NCBI GenBank assembly: GCA_029237695.1
Contig: CM055265.1
Span: 78,238,447-78,302,446 of the forward strand
Direction: 5' to 3'
DNA: 64,000 bases
DNA from: Conchocele bisecta
Taxonomy: Eukaryota > Mollusca > Bivalvia > Lucinida > Thyasiridae
The position numbers and the translations under genes were made by a program. Positions 42,620-53,460 of this stretch are shown one piece after another. The notes beneath the pieces are model-generated. The model was given only the letters and a program-made list of their open reading frames with translations. It was not told the DNA's origin and did no database searches. Position 1 is the first letter of the stretch; each line of letters starts with the position of its first letter.

Positions 42620-42860
42620 TTGAAATGTGACTCATGGCATATGTGGCCAGTGTAGACCTGGATAAGACTGCACATCTGCACAGTCTGATCAAGATCTACA
42701 CTGTTCGTCTTTCAGAGTCTGTGAAACAACTTCTATATTCCTAGCAACCAACATACTGTAGGTACATATCGAGTTGCAGGTCAATGCTAACAGATCAAGA
42801 GCTAAACTGGCCAAAATACCATAGTCACCCTTTCTTCAGTGACAGCCATACCGTATATTA
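42620..42860. repeat. Family E, decayed
   Basis: GGCCAGTGTAGACCTGGATA, CACAGTCTGATCAAGATCTA and CCTTTCTTCAGTGACAGCC. Confidence 0.5.
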
Positions 42861-43107
42861 TGAGGTCACGATTTCCCATGTCAAGGCAATAAGACCTGGT
42901 ACGGCCAGTCTGACCTCACTCACAATGGCAGGTAATTCACAAATAGGTACTTCAATTTTGTGACTCATATCCGAATGGGCCCAAAGTAGAGATCATTATG
43001 CAGTCAAGGGTTATTTTATATTCTTTGAATCTGGAAGTTGGAATGTAAAAAATTGAATACTCAAATCAAAACGTGAAAGGTGTTAAACTTGATAAGATGT
43101 TTCAAAG

Positions 43108-43287
43108 TTAATTCTTTGCATGCTGGGAAATTTGTGATGAATATGTCTTGGAATTTCATTAGAATTGTGTCCGGAGGACACAATTCCGAGGCTAATGCAA
43201 TTTCAAGATATATTTACAGAGAGAAATAAAACATATACTCCTAATTTGTTTGGCGGATATTTTCGCCGCTAGCATGCAAAGAGTTAA
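43108..43287. repeat. TTAA-flanked MITE, family H, shortened
   Basis: TTAATTCTTTGCATGCTGGG to GCATGCAAAGAGTTAA. Part of the left arm is deleted. Confidence 0.7.
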
Positions 43288-43635
43288 TGAACCAAAAGTG
43301 AAACATATTCATAATGGGTTAAATTGGTCAAAAACCAGTCCTATGACATGTGTCGGGACAGATTATGTGGTTCATATTTTGTTGTTTTATCTCAGCCACA
43401 AACATGTGCTAGATGCATTAGTGGTAACAAAATACTTGTTTGCGTGGATTTCATGGTTAATTGAGCGTGCCGATAGTTTTTGTGGATGCTGTAATTGTGC
43501 TTAGCTAGACTATTACTGACAATACAGGCCAGTGTGTGAAACTATTTTGAAAATTTTGACTTTTTGTGTCTGTAAATGATGTCGAAAGATGTCAAATATT
43601 TCACAGCACATGTGGAATTGATATTTATTTAATTA
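43288..43635. other. Unassigned stretch
   Basis: No gene. AATGATGTCGAAAGATGTCA near 43576 matches the arm of the palindrome at 24846. Confidence 0.3.
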
Positions 43636-43905
43636 ATGGTGCTTCATGGCCTGTCCACAGCTATGGTGATTTTATGCCGGGATAACGGGGTCGAATCCCA
43701 TATTTAATCTGTACGGATGGGCGTGGGGGTGGGGTGGGGGATGCCAAAATCCAAACTGAATATTTTCATTAAAAAAATTCTTCAGCCCTGAAATTAAAAT
43801 AACCTGATCTGGTGCCAGGTGCTGCACCACACCAGAGTCACTTAGCCCCACTTGCTAAAGGTAATAGGATTAGTACTAATACTACTATTTACATGTGGAA
43901 TTGTT
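43636..43905 (-). repeat. SINE-like repeat, reverse copy
   Basis: AACCTGATCTGGTGCCAGG and TAATAGGATTAGTACTAAT are the complement of words in 4528-5335. GGATAACGGGGTCGAATCCC precedes them. Confidence 0.5.
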
Positions 43906-44052
43906 TCTGCCTGTTCTCTGAATGTTTTGTCACTTTACAGTGTTAAAGGATATGAGAATATTTCAAAATAGATGTAAAAATTCTGATTCTGATAAAATCA
44001 ATATTTTTTATCAATTTTGGCCAAAAGTTGGCAGAAATTTGAGAGCACATTA

Positions 44053-44257
44053 TGGCAAACAGTGTTGATCCAGATGAGCCGGCTCGTAACGAGCCGTCTC
44101 ATCAGGGTCTGCACTGTTAGCAAGTGATTTTCATATTTTTTGAGAGCAAAAGCCTTTTCATAAATGGAATAGTCTGAAAATCAGTTTGTGACGATTGGAT
44201 TGGTTGCAAAATTAACATATCAAAATCCATTCCATTTACTTAGAGTTGAAAGGGTTA
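44053..44257. repeat. Family B MITE, left end lost
   Basis: GGCAAACAGTGTTGATCCAG, the CGTAACGAGCCGTCTC core and GAGTTGAAAGGGTTAA. Confidence 0.65.
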
Positions 44258-44560
44258 AGATGCAATAAACACATACAGCAAATCCCATACAGGGGCCAGA
44301 GTCATTCATTATTTACCTCAGTCAACAGAGGGACACTCCCTTCCCCATTGACAACAACATGTCTGCAGAAACACTTGGCATAACGACGCTGTTGCTCTAG
44401 TTTTCTGCCACATAAACAACCCAAGGTATAAAGGACATAAACATATTAAAATCAAATCTAAACTTCAAATTTGGACTCCCCGCCGACTGAGATTATAATT
44501 ATAGGGACCTAATCCCATATCTAGCTGAATACCCCTGAGCCGGTTACGATAGAAAAAATA
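44258..44560. other. Unassigned stretch
   Basis: No gene or named repeat. Confidence 0.3.
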
Positions 44561-44720
44561 CAAATATTTTTTTTTGCATTTTTTTTAATTTCTTCTCCTA
44601 CATATATTCTGTGACCACTCGTTTGAATCGTCTCGATGAGATGGTTCAAATGCGTGATCACAATATATACTTCCATACAATGCATAAAATTAAAGAAAAC
44701 AAAATTCTGAAGAAAAAAAA
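44561..44720. repeat. Family I core, old
   Basis: ATATTCTGTGACCACTCGTT, core CGTCTCGATGAGATGG and GTGATCACAATATATACTT. Confidence 0.55.
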
Positions 44721-45024
44721 CAGGATTTTTCACAGAAAGGGTATAATAAAATTTGCCAAAAAGTAGATCCCGAACATCATACACTACTCTTCCCATGGCC
44801 CAAGATAAAAATACAAAAATCACAAAAAGTGTACATTATAAGTGCTGCTTTATTGAACCTGTGTCACTTTCTCTCACAATATTGTCATAGTCCATATAAC
44901 AGCACCGACTTGAAAGCAAAGCTCAAATATTATACCCAACGGTAAACAGAAAAACACCGCTTATATGAACTCTCTCTATGAAACTGTTCAAATGGTGATC
45001 CCAACGAATACTTCTGATGAGAAA

Positions 45025-45274
45025 TTAACCCTTAGACCGCTACACACAACAATTGTCGTCTGCTGTTGCTTTTATATCTTTCCTTATTTCTCAATAAAAA
45101 CATGGTTTGACAACACTTCAGAATCATTTCCAATGGAAATGATTCTGAAGTGCTGTCAAACCATGTTGTAAATTATTCTAAAGTGCTGTCAAAGCATGTT
45201 TTTGATGATACAAATGGAAAATAGAAAATAAACAGCAGACGACATAAACATTAAGATAGTGATATAAGGGTTAA
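45025..45274. repeat. TTAA-flanked MITE, family A
   Basis: TTAACCCTTAGACCGCTACA to AGTGATATAAGGGTTAA. Confidence 0.8.
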
Positions 45275-45334
45275 GTATGTCCAGAAACATAGTGTTATCA
45301 TTAACCTATTTCATGCTGATGATAAACATTTTTT

Positions 45335-45478
45335 TCCTTTGGAAATAATTCTGAAGTGCTGTCAAACCATGTTGTAGATTATTCTAAAGTGCTGTCAAAG
45401 CATGTTTTTGATGATAACAATTGAAAATAAAAAAAATAAACAGCAGACGACACAAAATTAAGATAGCGGTTCAAATTA
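45335..45478. repeat. Family A right part
   Basis: TTTGGAAATAATTCTGAAGT to ATTAAGATAGCGG, starting exactly at the hairpin centre. Confidence 0.6.
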
Positions 45479-45557
45479 TTTGAAATTATCCATCAGTACA
45501 ACAGTATTTTCATTATGTAATGGGAAAGACATAGAGGTTGGTTTCTCATTGACATGA

Positions 45558-45800
45558 TTAACCCATACACCACTATCTTAATCTTTTGTCGTCTGCTGTT
45601 TATTTTCTATTTTTATCATCAAAAACATGCTTTGACAGCACTTTAGAATAATTTACAATATGATTTGACAGCACTTTAGAAAATCATTTCCATTGGAAAT
45701 GATTCTGAAGTGCTGTCAAACCATGTTTTTATTGAGAAATAAGGCAAGATATAAAGCAACAGCAGACAACAATTGTTGTGTGTACCGGTCTAAGGGTTAA
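45558..45800. repeat. TTAA-flanked MITE, family A
   Basis: TTAACCCATACACCACTATC to TACCGGTCTAAGGGTTAA. Its right TTAA is also the left TTAA of the next element. Confidence 0.8.
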
Positions 45801-46023
45801 CCCATTTCAGTCTAAGGATACAATAATTTTTGTTGGAAAAAATCTAATTATTTTGTTTTATTTCTCCATGAAGGTGTATGTTGTTACCACTCATTTGAAC
45901 CGTCTCGTCAAGACGGTTCAAACATGTGGTAACAACATGTACTTTCGAGATGAAATAACGAAAATAGGAATTTCTTTCTCATAAAAGTTTCATACTACTT
46001 GATAATTGTATCCCGTCTTTAAC
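45797..46023. repeat. TTAA-flanked MITE, family I
   Basis: TTAACCCATTTCAGTCTAAG, core GAACCGTCTCGTCAAGACGG. The right end has decayed to TATCCCGTCTTTAA. Confidence 0.65.
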
Positions 46024-46137
46024 TCTTAGAATGAAACGAAAAGTGTCGTCTGCTGTTGTTTCATATTTTATCTTTTCTATCAATAAAACATGGTTTGGCG
46101 ACAAAATTTAATTCAGCATTGTAAGGCTTAATGAGTT
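46019..46137. repeat. Family A, internally deleted
   Basis: TTAACTCTTAGAATGAAACG, GTCGTCTGCTGTTGTTTC, then directly GGCGACAAAATTTAATTCAG and TTAA. Confidence 0.6.
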
Positions 46138-46379
46138 AAGCTGCAATAGCAACATGAGAAACTACAGGAATTAGCATGTGGTGCATAAATATGCCGCCAT
46201 CTGTAATAAAATGGACCTTTACAACCAACATAGCCCCAATCAGTCACATCAGGGCCTACCATTCACCGAAGCAGCAATGCAGGCGTCAGTTCAACTATAT
46301 AACATATAACAAGATGATAATAAGACTGCATGACTGATCAAGATGACCTGGGGATCACAATTTGTTACAACGTCACATG
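46138..46379. other. Unassigned stretch
   Basis: No gene or named repeat. Confidence 0.3.
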
Positions 46380-46560
46380 GCAGAGACGTCGGAAGCAAAT
46401 TAATATTGGGGAGGCGGCAGTCGACCAGAGTGAAGCGAGGGAGTGCTAGGGGGATCCGGGGGGCATGCCCCTCCCCCCGGAATATTTTTGAATTCTAGAT
46501 GGCATTTCCTGCATTCTACTGCATTTAAGAGACAACATTAGTATGTATCTCGAACACATT
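46380..46560. repeat. GC-rich interspersed repeat scrap
   Basis: GGGGGATCCGGGGGGCATGC and CCCTCCCCCCGGAATATTTT. This style of word occurs in dispersed invertebrate repeats; I saw no other copy here. Confidence 0.35.
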
Positions 46561-47226
46561 TTTGTAGCAAAAGCACTGGTAAAAAGGGGTAATTCAAAGG
46601 TAATTTTATGACAACTATTAAAAAGGTTTGTCTGATTAATCATTTGTATGAGGTCTCACCATCTACATATATTTGGAAGTGTTCAAAATTCAAATACCAA
46701 TAGTATACTTATACTATATCATTTTGCATGTGTGTAATCTGTTTTAGTATGTATACATGTACATGTATTACAAAAAAAATAAACAAACAACATATTACAG
46801 TCAGTTGTCAGGAATGGCACTGTTCCCACACTCGGTAAAGTCAATATGTTGCATTTGAAATTACATAATCGAATTAACATTTTATTACCAGGATACTCAC
46901 TACATTACACGGGATGTTTGTTTACCCAAATCACGATCATGTCCCGATCCCAAACTCACAGCCAAAAAAATTTAACAATTTGGTCCCATGCCTCTGCATG
47001 GTACATTTTCTCAGCTGGCAGGGCAAACATACACCACTTGAGGTGAGATAAACATACAGGTATAATGTTCAAGTGTGTGGGCGTGTGTGGCTATTTTTAG
47101 CATCTGGGAGTTCCCGAGGAGGAAAATAGATTACCAGTGATGAAAGATTAGCCATGAACTTGTTATAGGTGAGGCTTTAATGGAACGTTACATCACTGTG
47201 GGTGTGAATATGCACAGGTGACTGAA
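46561..47226. other. Unassigned stretch
   Basis: No gene or named repeat; short ORFs only. Confidence 0.3.
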
Positions 47227-47248
47227 TCATTCATGCTGAGGATACCTG

Positions 47249-47550
47249 TAGCCCATTTCATCAACATTGCAAATTATACTTTAGTAGCAAAGTATACTTT
47301 GAGGGAGAAATTTTCAATTTTATGATAAATTTATTAATTTTTATTATACTGAATTTATTACATTATCACAGCCAATTTGGCTGTGATAATGTAATAAATT
47401 CAGTATAATAATTCTGCATGCATTTAATCATGAAATATATGCATTTGTTAGTTCTATATGAAATAATGCATTTCAGGAAAAATAAATGATTACTCCCTCA
47501 AAGTATAATTTGCTAGTAAAGTATACTTTGCAATGTTGATGAAATAGGCT
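47249..47550. repeat. Family D MITE
   Basis: TAGCCCATTTCATCAACATT to GATGAAATAGGCTA, flanked by CTG and CAG. Best-preserved copy in this orientation. Confidence 0.8.
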
Positions 47551-47552
47551 AC

Positions 47553-47936
47553 AGGCCTGTACACAGGAATTGTTTTAGTGGGGTGCGTTATCGACGGCGC
47601 GAAGGGCTTAACATTGTTTTTGCACATCCACGGACAGACCTCGGTAGATTAACCCTTTCACCCCTAAGTAACTGGAATGGATTTTGGTTTGTTAATTTTG
47701 CAACCAATCTAAATCATCACAAAATGATTTTCAGACCAGTCCATTTATGAACATGGAGTGTTTTTGTTCTCAAAATTAATTGCAAAAAGTGCAGATCCTG
47801 ATGAGATGGCTCGTTACGAGCCGGCTCATCTGGATCTACACTGTTTGCCAATACCACTATACATGCCTGCGGGTTAAGAGTGAAAGGGTTAAGGGGGGTG
47901 CGTACGCACCCGTCACACCCCCTCTGCGTACATGCC
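47553..47936. repeat. GTGCGTACGCACCC repeat, split by family B
   Basis: AGGCCTGTACACAGGAATTG and TTTTAGTGGGGTGCGTTAT at the left; GGTGCGTACGCACCCGTC and CTGCGTACATGCCTG at the right. The two ends are inverted (CAGGC-TGTAC / GTACATGCCTG). Confidence 0.5.
47649..47892. repeat. TTAA-flanked MITE, family B, innermost insertion
   Basis: TTAACCCTTTCACCCCTAAG to GAGTGAAAGGGTTAA, core GATGGCTCGTTACGAGCCGG. Confidence 0.8.
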
Positions 47937-48125
47937 TGAATACGCCATTGCGTTTGTGAAAAATCATAAGCATTTTCTTTATATGTGATCAGAAGTTTCT
48001 GTCACAACCGCTCATTTGAACCGTCTTGTCAAGTTGTGACTCACAACATATACATTGTACTTTCATTGAGAAATAACAAAAAACAAATATTTAAAAACCT
48101 GTAAAGGTGTATTCCCAATGCAAGG

Positions 48126-48335
48126 AGCTAACCCTTATAAATCAGAAACTGAAAATGTATACCAGTTTATATTTCTATCAGCCAGCCAGGCATCTTTTCT
48201 CCTTTTTTTTAGCTATTTATAATCATCATTTGAACCGACTCATTGAACCAAGTTCAAATGTATGACCACAACATCTACTTTTGTTGAGAAAGACAAAATA
48301 AAATAGCAAACAAAATATTTACAAATTTGTATACG
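48126..48335. repeat. Family I, old copy
   Basis: AATCATCATTTGAACCGACT and ACCACAACATCTACTTTTGT with AAAATATTTACAAATTTG. Confidence 0.45.
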
Positions 48336-48950
48336 CCTAAACGCATTTTCTGAAGCGTACTTAAAACCCATTCGACTGTGAGAGTTGTTGAAGGGGATGC
48401 TGTGTTCTGTGAATGGAAGGATAGGGACAGGATATGGATCGTGAATGAAAAAAAGGCATTTGGTGCAGTTTTCATTCAAGAAGTTGCCAGTGGGAGTCTT
48501 TTCATTTTATTTTGTTGACAAGCGAGGATGTTTACCTTGCTAGACCCTATATATGTGTACACATGCCGCAAGATCAGGGAAAATATGCAAACAAAAATGT
48601 TCGCAACCAGGGTAGCCCCTGATCAGACTGCACAGTCTACACTGTTTGTTTTTAAGTGACCTCAATATAAATTACTGCTGCCAACTAAGAAATCAGAACT
48701 AATTCTGAATGTATGGTTGCAGGATCATAAAAATCTTGCTGGTCGCTAATATTGTAGCGTCCATTTTTGTTCTCTATTTCAAGCCCACATATTTGGGGCA
48801 GGTGACAGAGTCAGTTGCACCCAATACTTGCAATATAGGTGCACTTCCTGTTTATATTTACCATGTAACCTTTTTGTATCCCCACTTTTTATCCATAATC
48901 CTCTGTGAAAGCAAGGGATACATGGGTTTTATTTCTTATATGGTGTTTAA
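48336..48950. other. Unassigned stretch with family E scrap
   Basis: GGTAGCCCCTGATCAGACTG at about 48610 is family E. The ORF at 48709-48957 has hydrophobic residues but no start context or splice sites. Confidence 0.3.
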
Positions 48951-48953
48951 CCC

Positions 48954-49110
48954 TTAACATTACATGCGGAATACACCTTTACGGGTATGAAATTTTATTT
49001 TTGTTATTTCTCAATGAAAATACCGGTATATGTATATGTTGTGACCACTCAATGAACCAAATGGTGGTCACGAAATATATTTCTATGCTCACCGTGAAAT
49101 GGATTAAAAG
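48954..49110. repeat. Family I, partial
   Basis: ATTACATGCGGAATACACCT, then TTATTTCTCAATGAAAATAC and TTGTGACCACTCAATGAACC; the core is deleted. Confidence 0.5.
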
Positions 49111-49114
49111 GCTA

Positions 49115-49240
49115 CGGAACGAAAATGGTCATCTGCTGTTGTTTTATATTTTGTGTTCTTTCTCGATAAAAATATGGTTCGACAGCACTTGTGGGAATGA
49201 TTGTAAAGTCAAACCATGTTTTTTATGAGAAAAATGGCAA
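49115..49240. repeat. Family A, partial
   Basis: CATCTGCTGTTGTTTTATAT and ATGGTTCGACAGCACTTGTG; centre deleted. Confidence 0.5.
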
Positions 49241-49426
49241 CACAATTATTTTAGTTTGGGGGCGGGGGGTTGTCATCAGTCCTTAGTAAGATCCAAGAAA
49301 ATAATCCAGTACATAAAATGGTTTAAAATGTGGTATAAATAAAGTTTAAAATCCAACCTAGAAGCAAACCTCATTGCCACTGGCAAATGTGAAAAGACAT
49401 ATACACATATATGAAGATATTTGTAT

Positions 49427-49647
49427 AGTGAAACCTCTCTAAGCCGGACACCCTGGGAAGGCCCCAGGGTGTCCGGCTTAGAGAGGTTTCACTATAAATC
49501 AGACATTTGATCATTCTGAGCCATAGTTGTGCACTGTGCGATCATGAACAGACATTATCAACAGAGATACATGACCAAGAAACTCATAAAAAATAAGATC
49601 ACGGGTGTTCTCTTGGTGTCTGGTTTCGAGAGGTTCCACTGTAGTAT
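49427..49647. repeat. Family G (pogo/Tigger-like) element
   Basis: TAGTGAAACCTCTCTAAGCC, hairpin GACACCCTGGGAAGGCCCCA, and final GAGAGGTTCCACTGTA. Terminal TA/CAGTG-type ends. Confidence 0.7.
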
Positions 49648-49740
49648 ATTGTATATGTTCTAAACACTAAAGGTATATTCAATTCTAGTATGTATCCTTT
49701 CTGTCCGTCCACCCATTTGTAGATTTGAATATTTACTACA

Positions 49741-50149
49741 GGAATGAATGGCCTTTTTGTGGAATTTATCGGGGTATAAACTTGGAAAATACTGGACGAA
49801 GCGATAAAAAATTACAATTACATTTTTTTCTTATATTTTTTTTCGAAAATTGTAATTTTTTAGGGCCTCGTCCAGTATTCCCGCGACTTTTCCAAGTTTA
49901 TATCCCCGATGAATTCCACAAAAAGGCCATTCATTCTTTATAATTCCAGCATTTGAAATAAATTCATCAAGAAAATATGTTTATTTTGACAGACGGCAGC
50001 CATTTGTTTACATTGACAGCACGTACAGCGCACCTGTAGATAGTAGTTCGGCGTGGGAGTTTACTGGGATATAAATTTTGGACAGAGACTTGCTACGGGC
50101 CAATCAAATGTTAGGGAATTGTGTAAATATTTTTGTGCTGGAATTATTA
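49741..50149 (+). repeat. Family F element with A/T loop, plus tail
   Basis: GGAATGAATGGCCTTTTTGT, the AAAAATTACAATT loop, GTATTCCCGCGACTTTTCC, then the tail TTATAATTCCAGCA to TGCTGGAATTATTA. A different 60-base segment (GACAGACGGCAGCCATTTGT) replaces part of the 38511 tail. Confidence 0.7.
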
Positions 50150-50445
50150 GCTGAAATGTTTTCAAAACCAAAAATATTTTGGTATGTTTGTTGTGTCTGA
50201 TTGATATGCATGTATACATACGCCCACACATTATCACCAATTTTTATAGAAGGAAATTCCGAATGCATGAAAGCTCAAAATATAAGACTACAATGTATCC
50301 ATTTTCTCTTTGTATGGAAATGGTTACCATGAGGCACTACTTCAACATGAAATCAAGAACGACAGTATAAGACTAGACGTCTGGTATTCCCTTGTGTAAT
50401 TAACTAATCCTACCGCAACTCTATCCAGTGTTTGACATGATGGGT
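50150..50445. other. Unassigned stretch
   Basis: No gene or named repeat. Confidence 0.3.
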
Positions 50446-50657
50446 TTAACCCTTACACTAAGCGGGAGACGAAAAATGTCGTCTACTATTTTTCATTTTT
50501 TCCTTAATTCTTAAAAAACCTGTTTTGGCAGCACATGAGAATCGTCTCCAGTGGCGACGAAACTCATGCGCTGTCAAAACAAGTTTATATCGATAAATAT
50601 TGATAATAAAACATTTCCAGCAGACGACAAAATTTAATTCAGCGTAGTAAGGGTTAA
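50446..50657. repeat. TTAA-flanked MITE, family A
   Basis: TTAACCCTTACACTAAGCGG to GCGTAGTAAGGGTTAA with a mutated centre GTCTCCAGTGGCGAC. Confidence 0.75.
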
Positions 50658-50685
50658 CAGAATAAATGCCACATTGTGTCATTCA

Positions 50686-50842
50686 CAGGTAGAAGACTCC
50701 GACCTGTGACACAAAAAATGCCCATTACAAAAAATCCATTACCCCACCCACTTGGTCTCACTGTATGAGACCAAGTGGGTGGGGTAATGGATTTTTTTTG
50801 TAATGGGCATTTTTTGTGTCACAGGTCTGAGTCTTCCACCTG
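50686..50842. repeat. Family J hairpin, clean copy
   Basis: CACAGGTAGAAGACTCCGAC to GTCTGAGTCTTCCACCTGTG. Arms are almost fully paired (TACCCCACCCACTTGGTCTC with its complement) around CACTGTATGAGA. Confidence 0.75.
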
Positions 50843-51159
50843 TGGTATCATTATGTTGTCATATATCAACAGATGCGAAATCAGGCAAACCACATGGAAT
50901 GATAACAGTGTGCTGATTGATGTCTGTCATGGTTCATTTGTCAGGGCAAATTTACCCTTTCACATAGCAGGTAGGTGGTAGCCAAAACCTTCAACATAAA
51001 TCTCCGACACAAACAGATGGACAGATCAACAGGATGACAGGGTGGTTGCATATGTAACCCTAAAACAGTTTTGAGATACATACATTTTTTTGAGAAATGG
51101 CTGTAGAATGTAAAAATATTCGTACAAACAGCCTTCAATAGAATAGTCCAAACATAAGG

Positions 51160-51420
51160 TAATAGACCACATGTGGAAGACTTGGACATGTGACGTACAT
51201 CATGCCAAACAAAAACATACCATTACCCACCCACCTGCTGTCGTACTGCACATTACATGATTTTTTATGTAAAATATAACAACAGGTGGGTGGGGTAATG
51301 GGATATTTTGGGGGGGGGGGGTGGTTGGTGTTCAGGGTGGGGATGGCGGGGGGGGGGGGGGGTGGGGGGGGGACATTGCCTTTTTTATGTAACAGGGCTG
51401 AGTCTTCCACCTGTGGAATA
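51160..51420. repeat. Family J hairpin with G-tract expansion
   Basis: CACATGTGGAAGACTTGGAC to GCTGAGTCTTCCACCTGTGG. In the right arm GGGTGGGGTAATGGG is followed by several pure G runs (51310-51372) that the left arm lacks. Confidence 0.65.
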
Positions 51421-51609
51421 GCATACAAACAAATGTATGTGATGTTTAGTGGTGAATCTGAGTGCACAATTTGATCTAGACATAGTAACCCAATATTACA
51501 ATTTTATATAACCACAATTACCACAGACAGGCAAGGTCAGTATATCACAGTGAAGATACAATAGTATCAGCTGCCTACCGTATATATATATTAAACTGTC
51601 TATATATAT

Positions 51610-51757
51610 ATATTAAACCATTACATTCGGAAAACACCTTTACGGGTTCAAACTTTTGAAAATATTTTATTTTTGTATTAACATATATACTTCTAGAAGC
51701 ACATATTATAAAGGAAATATTTCGGATTTTCCACAAACAAATTTTGTATCCTCAGCC
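51610..51757. repeat. Family I half element
   Basis: ACCATTACATTCGGAAAACA, TTTACGGGTTCAAACTTTTG, to ACAAATTTTGTATCCTCAGC. Confidence 0.5.
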
Positions 51758-51991
51758 TTAACCCTTACACCACTATCTTAATTTTTTGTCGTCTGCTATT
51801 TATTTTCTATTTGCCATTTTCATCATCAAAAACATGGTTTGACAGCACTTAAGAATAATTAACAACATGGTTCGACAGCACTTCAGAATCATTTCCAATG
51901 TGCTGTCAAACCATGTTTTTATTGAGAAATAAGGCAAGATATAAAAGCAACAGCAGACGACAATTGTTGCGAGTAGTGGTCTAAGGGTTAA
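51758..51991. repeat. TTAA-flanked MITE, family A
   Basis: TTAACCCTTACACCACTATC to AGTGGTCTAAGGGTTAA; the central turn is partly deleted (TTTCCAATGTGCTGTC). Confidence 0.75.
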
Positions 51992-51994
51992 ATG

Positions 51995-52255
51995 GGTGAT
52001 TGTTTGTTTGTTTGTTTATTAGTGTTTAACGGTCTATCAACAGCTAAGGTCATGTAAGGCCAGGCAAACGGGAACGATTCCGTTTTAACCTGCTGCATTG
52101 GGGGGAAAATCCCAAAATCAGAACAGAATATTTACATCGAGAACAAATATATTCAGCTCTGAAATTAGAATAACCTGACCTGGTGCCAGGTCCATACCAC
52201 ACCAAATCACTTGGACCCTTCCCCTAAAATAGGATTACGAATATCATATTAAATG
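51995..52255 (-). repeat. SINE-like repeat, reverse copy
   Basis: TTAACGGTCTATCAACAGCT and AACCTGACCTGGTGCCAGGT are the complement of the 4528-5335 words, with a TTTG tail at the 51996 end. Confidence 0.55.
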
Positions 52256-52257
52256 GG

Positions 52258-52425
52258 TGAACTAGAGTAATGTGAGCAGACGCTCATGGATATCCCCGGC
52301 CGCCGCCTGGATTGACAAATAAAAACTATTAATGCAAATATTACGGACGGAAGGATGGACAGACTGATGAAAACTATATACCCATCGCCATACTTTGTAT
52401 GCCGGTGGTATAATGTGAGTCGGTC
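52258..52425. repeat. GTGAGCAGACGCTC repeat, short copy
   Basis: GTGAGCAGACGCTCATGGAT, CCCCGGCCGCCGCCTGGATT, a GACGGAAGGATGGACAG tail, then CTATATACCCATCGCCATAC and GCCGGTGGTATAAT. The same parts in the same order are at 59716-60052. Confidence 0.6.
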
Positions 52426-52906
52426 GACTGTGCATGAAATTGGTTAACCGTTACATGTAAATATGTATAATGTTGATTTAAATTTTGTTGTCTACTCATT
52501 ATTTTTCACAATGAAAATATCTCGACAGTGCATGAGAATCTGAATATTAAAATCACTATTAGAATGAAAAAAAAATAATTTTTGAATCATTCTACCAAAA
52601 ATGTAATATTCCGATGTAGAATATTAAATATATGCGAATGAGAAATTAGACACAAGTTATGCGATAACGGAGCATGTCAGCATCAGATCATATGCATTAC
52701 GGCAAATTTCCCATAAATAGGTACAAAAGAATGTCTATTGAATGACATGCTTTAGTCCGGTTAGCTAGTACTGTACGCGGTAACTGGCTGTGTTTTGATA
52801 TATATCTGATCGCTGTGCTATTGTACCAGCATAACCTGTGACCAATGTACCAATTACACCGCCGATTGAAGAAATGCTCATTGTGCATACGGCCACAAAG
52901 ATGAAA
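52426..52906. other. Unassigned stretch
   Basis: No gene or named repeat beyond a weak family A/I trace near 52490-52545. Confidence 0.3.
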
Positions 52907-53135
52907 TGTGGCTGTGACTGAAGAAATTGGGCTTATAGGCTTTGCGACCAGTGCAGATCCAGATCAGCCTGTGCATCCGCACAGTCTGATCAGGATCTGC
53001 ACTGTACGCTATTCCGTCATGCCTGTCATGCTTCTAACAAGCAATATAGATCGTTATCAGGCTACAGGTGTGTGCTATTTGATTATGAGCAACACTGGTT
53101 ACAAATCCAATAAGCCCCATTTCTCCAGGCACAGT
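52907..53135. repeat. Family E element
   Basis: GTGGCTGTGACTGAAGAAAT to CATTTCTCCAGGCACAGTCG, core GATCAGGATCTGCACTG. Confidence 0.7.
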
Positions 53136-53458
53136 CGCAAATAAGTTGAAAAAATAAGTGCATGAAACAAATTGGGTATATCAACTTGCGACCAAAGTAC
53201 ACCCCGATCAGCCAGGGCCTGCCTATACTGTTCGATAAAAGAACGATATACGTTTCACTGTCAGTGAAATGTACGCCATGCTTCTTTCGAACAGTATATA
53301 AGGGTGCAGGAGTGTTGAAACAGATCAGGAGCTAGATTGGCCATAAATGCTATAAGCCCCATTTACATTTAAATATGAAGTCATTGTGCCTGTGACCACA
53401 AAATTACATATTTAAATATATCCATTAGATTCACATAATTTGCAATATATGGACAATA
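53136..53458. repeat. Family E, very old copy
   Basis: ATTGGGTATATCAACTTGCG, CGATCAGCCAGGGCCTGCC and ACAGATCAGGAGCTAGATTG, then ATAAGCCCCATTTACATT. Confidence 0.4.
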
Positions 53459-53460
53459 TA

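Larger units (their letters stand above)
47227..48125. repeat. Family I element opened by stacked insertions
   Basis: The left tip (TTCATGCTGAGGATAC, ending 47244) and the rest (GAATACGCCATTGCGTTTGT, from about 47938) belong together. About 690 bases containing family D, another repeat and family B lie between. Core TTTGAACCGTCTTGTCAAG at about 48013. Confidence 0.6.
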
